Shown piece after piece: positions 1 through 5,040 of a DNA stretch of 6,652 nt. Location of the stretch: NCBI GenBank assembly GCA_947455585.1, contig CANGOY010000104.1:1-6652 (forward strand). The letters are read 5' to 3'. How positions within the stretch are numbered: the stretch's first letter is position 1; each line of letters starts with the position of its first letter. The notes beneath the pieces are model-generated. The model was not told the origin of the DNA. It saw nothing but the letters and a program-made list of their open reading frames with translations, and did no database searches. Made by a program: the position numbers and the translations under genes. This DNA is from Comamonadaceae bacterium (GTDB lineage Bacteria; Pseudomonadota; Gammaproteobacteria; Burkholderiales; Burkholderiaceae_C).

Positions 1-445
1 AGGCCGCAAAGCGCTGCAGCAAACGTGTGCGTGGTGACACCAAAGCGCGACGCAAACGAATCTCGGCAGAGCCTTCATCTGCCGTACCCAACGCTGCGTC
101 GTAGTCGTCACGCGCAGCGCGCACCTTGGTGGAGTCAGGGCCAAACTGTTCGCTGATCAACAACCACAGATCTTGACGTTCTGCCACTTCGGCTTTGGCG
201 TACCAGTCTGCCAACGCTTTGGCGCGACGACCGCCCTCCACTTCGCTCACGCGAGGGTCGACGACCGACTGCAGCAAAAGCAAGGTCCGGCGCAAATGGC
301 GCGGCGACAAGGCCTCTTTCTTTTGACGCAGTGATGAATCTAAACGCTCGCGTGTGGAGCGGTCTTCAGGCTTAGGCGGCTCGCTGGCCGGTGCCGAGTT
401 GCGCAGCAAATTTAATTTACTGTTCAACCATGTCGTTGCATTCAT
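1..445 (-). CDS. Malonyl-CoA decarboxylase, N-terminal part (cut by left window edge)
   Basis: Family role: cytoplasmic decarboxylation of malonyl-CoA to acetyl-CoA and CO2, the last step of malonate use. Only 148 codons lie in the window. Family members are usually about 400-470 residues, so the C-terminal acetyltransferase-like catalytic domain is outside. What is visible resembles the all-helical N-terminal domain: a basic/proline-rich leader (1-45), a helix around 50-63 (RRTLLLLQSV), the stretch SEVEGGRRAKALADWY (67-82), the family-like ISEQFGPDSTKVRAARDDY (97-115), and ALVSPRTRLLQRF (134-146). The ATG at 445 is chosen because AAGG sits 6 nt upstream; another ATG 4 nt further in is out of frame. 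The gene starts 27 nt after the TRAP large-permease stop, so it is probably the fourth gene of that operon. In rhizobial mat loci the equivalent gene is matA. The assignment rests on N-terminal resemblance plus context; the catalytic residues cannot be seen. Confidence 0.82.
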   Translation of the reverse strand, partial: MNATTWLNSKLNLLRNSAPASEPPKPEDRSTRERLDSSLRQKKEALSPRHLRRTLLLLQSVVDPRVSEVEGGRRAKALADWYAKAEVAERQDLWLLISEQFGPDSTKVRAARDDYDAALGTADEGSAEIRLRRALVSPRTRLLQRFAA

Positions 446-472
446 CTCGCGCCTTTTTGATTTGTCAAAAAT
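446..472 (-). promoter_or_regulatory. Intercistronic leader with small hairpin and ribosome binding site of the decarboxylase gene
   Basis: Between the large-permease stop and the decarboxylase ATG, the minus strand carries a perfect 7-bp inverted repeat, TTTTTGA (471-465) and TCAAAAA (460-454), around a 4-nt CAAA loop. The distal arm runs directly into AAGG (455-452), the likely Shine-Dalgarno sequence, 6 nt before the ATG. The stem has a single G-C pair, so it would be weak. It may slightly modulate translation or be chance in an A/T-rich gap. Confidence 0.4.
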
Positions 473-1822
473 TTACTTCACACCCATCACCAAATTGGGC
501 AAGCCCGTGGCGATTTCAGGGAACAAACACAGCAAGAACACCGCAGCGAACATGAGGCCCAAGAAAGGCATCACGCCCCAGATGACTTCTTTCAAAGAAA
601 TATCAGGTGCCACGTTTTTGATCACAAAGATGTTCAATCCCACAGGTGGATGAATCAAACCCATTTCCATGACGATGGTCATGACCACGCCAAACCAAAT
701 CAAGTCAAAGCCAGCAGCTTTGAGTGGGGGCAAGATGATGGGAGCCGTCATCAAAATGATGGACACGGGTGGCAAGAAGAAGCCCAGCACCACGACCATC
801 AGCAAAATCACAGACAACAAGAACCAGCGCGACAACTCCATGCCCACAATCCAATGCGCAGCACTTTGGCTGATGTGCAAGTGGCTCATCACATAGCTAT
901 AAAGCAAGGACATGCCAATGATGAGCATCAACATGGTGGATTCTTTGAGCGTAGACGACAAAATTGGCATCACATCTTTCGGACGCCACAGGCCGTAAAC
1001 GACCGCTACCAAACCCAGTGCCAACAAGCCACCCAGGCCCGCTGTTTCAGACGGTGTGGCATAGCCGCCATACAAGGCCACCATCACACCAATCAACAAC
1101 ACCAAGAACGGCAACACGCGCGGCAGCATCTCAACTTTTTGCGCGAGTGTGAAATGTTCTTTGTCCAAGTAGGCCGACTTCGCGCCACCTTCTTCGTAAA
1201 CCTTCAACGCAATTTGGTATTCCTTACGCGCACGCACCACGGCGTAGCCCGCAAACAAAGCCACCAACAACAAGCCTGGGCCAATGCCCGCCAAGAACAA
1301 CCGTCCCAATGATTGCTCGGCAGCAACCGCATACAAAATCATGACGATAGATGGCGGCAACAAAATACCCAAGGTGCCGCCTGCCGCAATGATGCCCGCC
1401 GCAAAACCTGGTGAGTAACCGCGCTTGCGCATCTCAGGTATGCCGGCTGAGCCGATGGCCGAGCAAGTGGCTGGCGATGAACCCGCCATTGCAGCAAACA
1501 AAGCGCACGCAAACACGTTGGCAATGCCCAAACCGCCTGGCACTTTGTGCAACCACGCATGAATGGCTGAGTACAAGTCTTGACCTGCACGCGACTTACC
1601 AATGGCTGCGCCCTTCATGATGAACAAAGGAATGGACAACAAGGTGATGGATGCCATTTCTTCGTACACGTTTTGTGTCACGGTATCCAGCGACGAGGCG
1701 GGCATGAAGAAATACATGAACGACACCGCGACCGTGCCCAAAGCAAACGCGATGGGCATGCCCGAGAACATCACCAAAAGCGTGGCTGCGCCATAGCTCA
1801 AACCAATTGCAAGCTCACTCAT
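473..1822 (-). CDS. TRAP transporter large permease subunit (DctM family), probable malonate/dicarboxylate carrier
   Basis: This is the inner-membrane channel subunit of a tripartite ATP-independent periplasmic transporter. It couples solute import to an ion gradient (commonly Na+) and acts with the small permease and periplasmic binding protein encoded just upstream. The 449 residues are mostly hydrophobic segments. DctM hallmarks include AGSSPATCSAIG (113-124) and AAGGTLGILLPPSIVMILYA (146-165), followed by GRLFLAGIGPG (173-183); further ones are TPSETAG (256-262), GFFLPPVSIILM (347-358) and HPPVGLNIFVI (391-401). A charged loop at about 196-235 (VRARKEYQ onward, with Glu/Lys) separates the two halves and makes the protein slightly longer than the roughly 425 residues typical of the family. 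The ATG at 1822 overlaps the upstream TGA as ATGA, with GGAG (1833-1830) 7 nt before it, suggesting translational coupling. Family assignment is secure. Malonate as substrate is inferred from the adjoining malonyl-CoA decarboxylase. Confidence 0.96.
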   Translation of the reverse strand: MSELAIGLSYGAATLLVMFSGMPIAFALGTVAVSFMYFFMPASSLDTVTQNVYEEMASITLLSIPLFIMKGAAIGKSRAGQDLYSAIHAWLHKVPGGLGIANVFACALFAAMAGSSPATCSAIGSAGIPEMRKRGYSPGFAAGIIAAGGTLGILLPPSIVMILYAVAAEQSLGRLFLAGIGPGLLLVALFAGYAVVRARKEYQIALKVYEEGGAKSAYLDKEHFTLAQKVEMLPRVLPFLVLLIGVMVALYGGYATPSETAGLGGLLALGLVAVVYGLWRPKDVMPILSSTLKESTMLMLIIGMSLLYSYVMSHLHISQSAAHWIVGMELSRWFLLSVILLMVVVLGFFLPPVSIILMTAPIILPPLKAAGFDLIWFGVVMTIVMEMGLIHPPVGLNIFVIKNVAPDISLKEVIWGVMPFLGLMFAAVFLLCLFPEIATGLPNLVMGVK

Positions 1823-2388
1823 TTCTGGTCTCCACGGACTTCACCACCGGTCAGCTGCACGGCTGACTGTAAAAACAATTGCACGGCCAACAAGGTCATG
1901 CCGACCGCCATCAATGAATACGGAATCCAAAGGGGCGGCGCAAAACTGCTGGAGGTCGTTTGACCTTCGGTCCATGCCTCATGGAACAAGGCCCATGACT
2001 TCCAAGAGAAGAACACGCAAAACGCAGTGGACACCACGTCGACCAACACCGCACGCACTTTATTCACTGAAGCTGGCAGGATGGAAGACAAAGCTTCAAT
2101 ACCAATGTGGCCGCGTTGCGACTGCACGTAGGCTGTGCACATGAACGTCGCACCGACCAACATGAACACCGCGGCTTCGTCTTGCCAATCGGTCGCCACC
2201 TTGAACAAGTAACGCGTCAACACCGAATACGTCAGCACGCACGACGTGAGCACCAAGGCCAGCATCGACAAGCGCAGAACGAAAACGTTGAAAGCATCTA
2301 GCACCGCCATCAAGCCAGCGACGATGGCGTTTTTAGGACGCTTGATTTCAGCAGGCGCTGCAGACTCTAGTTCGAAACCGTGGCTCAC
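1819..2388 (-). CDS. TRAP transporter small permease subunit (DctQ family)
   Basis: This is the small membrane subunit that pairs with the DctM-type protein to form the permease. I start it at the GTG at 2388 (189 residues). That codon overlaps the binding-protein stop as GTGA and has GGAG (2400-2397) 8 nt upstream. A longer frame from a TTG at 2424 would add 12 residues inside the upstream gene and has no comparable ribosome site. Four hydrophobic segments lie near 34-58, 72-88, 112-130 and 153-175, as expected for DctQ. The family pattern W-Q-D-E (68-71), then RGHIGIEAL (92-100) between the second and third segments, is clear. The N-terminal 20 or so residues are polar and probably cytoplasmic. 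The gene is the middle member of the P-Q-M operon and overlaps the large-permease start by 4 nt. Confidence 0.93.
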   Translation of the reverse strand: MSHGFELESAAPAEIKRPKNAIVAGLMAVLDAFNVFVLRLSMLALVLTSCVLTYSVLTRYLFKVATDWQDEAAVFMLVGATFMCTAYVQSQRGHIGIEALSSILPASVNKVRAVLVDVVSTAFCVFFSWKSWALFHEAWTEGQTTSSSFAPPLWIPYSLMAVGMTLLAVQLFLQSAVQLTGGEVRGDQK

Positions 2389-3401
2389 AGTGTTTGCTCC
2401 GCCAAGGCCAGTAATTTGGCGCAACCTGCGTTTTTACCAGCGTAATCTTTCCAAGCCGTTTCGCGTGCGATGGCTTGCCATTTCTTAATGGATGCAGCGT
2501 TCAGGTCGACCACTTTGGCACCTGCTTTTTGGTACACGTTTGCCACTTCGATGTCGTCCTTCTTGGCGGCTTCCATGGCGAACTTTTCCATCTCAGCGCC
2601 CACGGCCATGATGGCGTTGCGTTGGTCTTGAGGCAAGGAATCAAAGATAGCTTTGGACATCATCAAGGGCTCAAACATGAACCAATAAGCGCCCTTGCGA
2701 CCGGTGGTCAACGCCTTGGCCACTTCTTCCAAATGGAAGGAGATAAATGAAGTGGATGAGGTCATTGCTGCATCCATGGCGCCCGTTTGCATGGCGGCAT
2801 AAATCTCGTTCGAAGGCAAAGTCACCACAGCGGCGCCAGCTTCTTTCAAAATCATGTCGACTTCACGGGAGCCACCGCGAATCTTGAGACCCTTGGCATC
2901 TTCTGGATCCACAATCGGTTTCGTGCGTGAGGCAACACCACCGGCCTGCCAAATCCAGCTGATGAGCACAATGCCTTTTTCCAGCAGCAAACGGTTGAGT
3001 TCAGCACCGACAGGCTTGTTTTTCCAGCTATAGGCTTGCTCATACGACACCACCAAACCGGGCATCAAACCAATGTTGACTTCTGGAATTTCTCCGCCAG
3101 CATAGGACAGAGGAATCAGCGCCATATCCAACGCACCTTTGCGCATGGATGAAAACTGGGCATTGGTCTTCATCAAAGACGATCCAGGATAAATTTCAAA
3201 CTTCAAATCGCCTTTGGTGCGCTTTTCGACTTCGGCAGAAAACATGCGCACAAGACGGTCGCGGAAATCGCCCTCTTTGATCGTGCCACCTGGGAACTGG
3301 TGGGAAATTTTGAGTGTTTTGCTTTGCGCAAACGCATTCACAAAAGGCAATGCGCTCAGCGAAAAACCACCCACGGACTGAAGAAGGCTGCGACGTTTCA
3401 T
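2385..3401 (-). CDS. TRAP transporter periplasmic solute-binding protein (DctP family), probable malonate/dicarboxylate binder
   Basis: This is the periplasmic receptor that captures a carboxylate and delivers it to the QM permease. The ATG at 3401 is preferred (338 residues): a strong AAGGAGA (3414-3408) lies 6 nt upstream, and the protein then begins directly with a signal peptide. A TTG 42 nt upstream would bury that signal behind 14 polar residues. The signal has a twin-arginine-like start (KRRSLLQ, 2-8), a moderately hydrophobic core and a likely AFA cleavage site before Q26. The mature part starts KTLKISHQFPGGT (28-40). LKIRGG (172-177) carries R175 at the position where DctP proteins have the arginine that clamps the substrate carboxylate. 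SNEIYAAMQTGAMDAA (197-212) is another family block. It is the first gene of the operon, facing a 155-nt divergent promoter region. The substrate is inferred from the linked malonyl-CoA decarboxylase; another C3-C4 dicarboxylate is possible. Confidence 0.95.
   Translation of the reverse strand: MKRRSLLQSVGGFSLSALPFVNAFAQSKTLKISHQFPGGTIKEGDFRDRLVRMFSAEVEKRTKGDLKFEIYPGSSLMKTNAQFSSMRKGALDMALIPLSYAGGEIPEVNIGLMPGLVVSYEQAYSWKNKPVGAELNRLLLEKGIVLISWIWQAGGVASRTKPIVDPEDAKGLKIRGGSREVDMILKEAGAAVVTLPSNEIYAAMQTGAMDAAMTSSTSFISFHLEEVAKALTTGRKGAYWFMFEPLMMSKAIFDSLPQDQRNAIMAVGAEMEKFAMEAAKKDDIEVANVYQKAGAKVVDLNAASIKKWQAIARETAWKDYAGKNAGCAKLLALAEQTL
2397..2400 (-). promoter_or_regulatory. Ribosome binding site deciding the GTG start of the small permease
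   Basis: GGAG on the minus strand, 8 nt before the GTG at 2388 and inside the last codons of the binding-protein gene. Together with the GTGA stop/start overlap it favours GTG over the in-frame TTG at 2424. Confidence 0.65.
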
Positions 3402-3407
3402 GTGATG

Positions 3408-3414
3408 TCTCCTT
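3408..3414 (-). promoter_or_regulatory. Strong ribosome binding site of the solute-binding protein gene
   Basis: AAGGAGA on the minus strand, 6 nt before the ATG at 3401. It is the best Shine-Dalgarno match in the window, fitting a binding protein needed in excess over the permease subunits, and it fixes the start of that gene. Confidence 0.8.
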
Positions 3415-3478
3415 GGACTGCTGTTAGATGCTGTGAAATTCAAAGCACCGAATTTTTGTATTTATTAATTTACCATTT

Positions 3479-3505
3479 GTATTCAGCAGGCATTGTAGTG
3501 AATAC
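3479..3505. repeat. Perfect 7-bp inverted repeat, candidate GntR operator
   Basis: GTATTCA at 3479-3485 is mirrored by TGAATAC at 3499-3505 around a 13-nt spacer, giving arm centres 20 bp apart. The GTATT core occurs a third time, in direct orientation, at 3458-3462. The spacing suits a dimer contacting one face of the DNA or two bound dimers. It is longer than the short palindromes typical of FadR-type regulators, so operator function is only a candidate. Confidence 0.4.
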
Positions 3506-3556
3506 CCTATAGATAGTTTTGCATCCAAAGCTCATCAAAGTGGCAGAATTCAAACC

Positions 3557-4213
3557 ATGAGAATCTCGGACAAATTGCGTGAACAGATAGAGGAAAAAAT
3601 CGCCACGGGCGAATTTGCGCCCGGCAGTTCGCTAGATGAAGCCACCTTGGTTGAACAGTACGGCGTCTCTCGCACCCCCATTCGCGAAGCCCTGATTCAA
3701 TTGGCCGCAGAAGGCTTGATTGAGATTCGCCCACGTCGCGGGGCCATCGTCACCAGCATTGGGCCTGCCCGACTGATTGAGATGTTTGAGGTGATGGCCG
3801 AACTCGAAGCCATGTGCGGCCAACTGGCTGCGCGCCGCATGACCGATGCTGAGCGCCAAGAACTCACAGCCTCACACCTGGCATGCGAAGACGCCAGAGC
3901 CAACCAAGACTCAGACCAATACTTTTATTGCAATGAGCGCTTTCACGCGGCCATTTACGCAGGCAGTCACAACAGTTTTTTGCGCGAGCAAGCCAACCAA
4001 CTGCACCGCCGCTTACGACCCTATCGCAGATTGCAGTTGCGCGTACGTGACCGCATGAGCGTGTCTTACAAAGAACACCACGCCATCGTCAGTGCTATCA
4101 CCTCTGGCGACGCAGAAGCTGCAGCTCTAGCCCTTCGTGAACACGTGGTGGTGCAAGGAGCACGGTTTGGCGACTTGCTGTCGTCGCTGTCAGAGTTAGC
4201 GCAAGCCGCTTAA
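3557..4213 (+). CDS. GntR-family transcriptional regulator, FadR/FCD subfamily (candidate MatR-like malonate regulator)
   Basis: This is a cytoplasmic DNA-binding regulator of 218 residues, the usual size for the FCD group. The N-terminal winged helix-turn-helix covers about 1-68: the first helix (ISDKLREQIEEKI) and APGSSLDEATLVEQYGVSRT with PIREALIQL (21-49), then the wing GLIEIRPRRGAIV (53-65). The all-helical FCD effector domain (about 72-205) shows likely metal/ligand residues N126, H130 (NERFH), H174 (KEHHAI) and H196 (REHV). Asparagine replaces the aspartate often found at the first position, a variant known in this group. The ATG at 3557 starts exactly at the first helix of the family; its Shine-Dalgarno is weak (GGCAG, 3542-3546), which suits a low-abundance regulator. 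It is transcribed divergently from the TRAP/decarboxylase operon and so very likely controls it. Malonate or malonyl-CoA as effector is inferred. Its stop overlaps the lgt stop on the other strand. Confidence 0.94.
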   Translation: MRISDKLREQIEEKIATGEFAPGSSLDEATLVEQYGVSRTPIREALIQLAAEGLIEIRPRRGAIVTSIGPARLIEMFEVMAELEAMCGQLAARRMTDAERQELTASHLACEDARANQDSDQYFYCNERFHAAIYAGSHNSFLREQANQLHRRLRPYRRLQLRVRDRMSVSYKEHHAIVSAITSGDAEAAALALREHVVVQGARFGDLLSSLSELAQAA

Positions 4214-5022
4214 AGCTGGGCTTTGCGTGTGGCGTGCAGCCACAATACAACGCCCACCAACACCATGGGCACGCACAACCACTGGCCCATGCTCATGCCA
4301 AGTGCCAGCAAGCCCAACTGCGCATCGGGCTCGCGAAAGTATTCGGCCATGAAGCGCAAGCTGCCGTAGCCCATCATGAACACACCCGACACAGCGCCAA
4401 TGGCGCGTGGCTTGCGGGCATAAAGCCACAAGACGATGAACAACAAAATGCCTTCGCCCAAGAACTGGTAAATCTGCGAAGGGTGACGCGCAATCAGACT
4501 GCCACTTTGCGGAAACACCATGGCCCAAGGCAGCGAAGGGTCAGCTGCCCTGCCCCACAACTCACCATTGATGAAGTTACCAATGCGACCTGCAGCTAAA
4601 CCGGTAGGCACGCAAGGCGCAATGAAGTCAGTCACCCACAACCAAGGGCGGTGACGCTGCCATGCAAACACAGCCGTGGCCACAAACACACCCAACATGC
4701 CGCCATGAAAACTCATGCCGCCTTGCCACACGGCCAACACATCAAGCGGATGCTCAAGGTAGTAGCCAGGGTTATAAAACACGCAATAGCCGACACGTCC
4801 GCCCAACACCACGCCCACCACACCGTAAAACAAAATGTCTTCTATGTCTTGCTTGGACCATGAACCCAGCACCACTTGTGCAGCGTAGGGCTCGTGCTTC
4901 AAGCGCAAGTGGCCCAAGCCCACAAACAAGGCAAATGCAGCCAAGTAAGTCAGACCATACCAATGAATGGCGATGGGCCCCAACGCGATGGCGACAGGGT
5001 CAATTTGCGGGTGAATCAGCAT
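4210..5022 (-). CDS. lgt: Phosphatidylglycerol:prolipoprotein diacylglyceryl transferase
   Basis: This inner-membrane enzyme transfers the diacylglyceryl group from phosphatidylglycerol to the lipobox cysteine of prolipoproteins, the first step of lipoprotein maturation. The 270 residues form a multi-pass protein. Family landmarks in order are HWYG (20-23, Y22), GGRVGYCVFY (74-83), the GGMSFHGG block with H106, and the signature GRIGNFINGELWGR (145-158) with R146, N149 and E154. Then come RHPSQIY (179-185), GYGSLRFMAEYFREPDAQ (218-235) with R223, and SMGQ (244-247). It is shorter than the E. coli enzyme (291) mainly because the loop before RHPSQ is reduced. The ATG at 5022 gives the expected N-terminus (a short stretch before DPVAIALGPIAIHWYG). 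No clear Shine-Dalgarno precedes it; the start is 18 nt after the ilvD stop, so translation may depend on ribosomes leaving ilvD. Its 3' end overlaps the convergent regulator gene by 4 nt. Confidence 0.98.
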   Translation of the reverse strand: MLIHPQIDPVAIALGPIAIHWYGLTYLAAFALFVGLGHLRLKHEPYAAQVVLGSWSKQDIEDILFYGVVGVVLGGRVGYCVFYNPGYYLEHPLDVLAVWQGGMSFHGGMLGVFVATAVFAWQRHRPWLWVTDFIAPCVPTGLAAGRIGNFINGELWGRAADPSLPWAMVFPQSGSLIARHPSQIYQFLGEGILLFIVLWLYARKPRAIGAVSGVFMMGYGSLRFMAEYFREPDAQLGLLALGMSMGQWLCVPMVLVGVVLWLHATRKAQL

Positions 5023-5040
5023 GCGTGTCTGGCCCGCGGC

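Larger units (their letters stand above)
3402..3556. promoter_or_regulatory. Divergent promoter/operator region between the TRAP operon and the GntR regulator gene
   Basis: This 155-nt gap is the only sizeable non-coding stretch and must hold the promoters of both divergent units. It contains a direct repeat TTTGTATT at 3455-3462 and 3476-3483, spaced 21 bp (about two helical turns). It also contains an inverted repeat GTATTCA (3479-3485) / TGAATAC (3499-3505) with a 13-nt spacer; the second direct repeat runs into its left arm. The block 3451-3478 is almost entirely A/T. A possible minus-strand -10, TACAAT (3497-3492, 5 of 6 consensus bases), lies in the inverted-repeat spacer, but I see no good -35 at 17-18 nt. 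No convincing plus-strand promoter for the regulator can be picked by eye. The repeats are good candidates for the operator of the adjacent GntR protein. That role is inferred. Confidence 0.5.

Noticed and set aside
463..468. Perfect TTGACA on the minus strand before the decarboxylase gene, a possible -35 box
   Set aside because: No reasonable -10 lies 16-18 nt downstream; that position falls on the start codon. The motif is part of the A/T-rich hairpin.
650..1312. Long plus-strand open frame (220 codons) opposite the TRAP large permease gene
   Set aside because: The product is rich in His and Gln with no recognisable domain, the composition expected from reading a membrane-protein gene antisense. 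The minus-strand protein is an unmistakable DctM.
3436..3455. Inverted repeat AAATTC / GAATTT with an 8-nt spacer in the divergent region
   Set aside because: Short 6-bp arms made almost only of A and T in an A/T-rich stretch; likely chance, and lacking the GTATT core of the stronger repeats.
4212..4224. Hairpin AAAGC-TGG-GCTTT as a bidirectional terminator at the gntR/lgt junction
   Set aside because: Only 5 bp of stem and no T-tract on either strand; too weak to annotate as a terminator.
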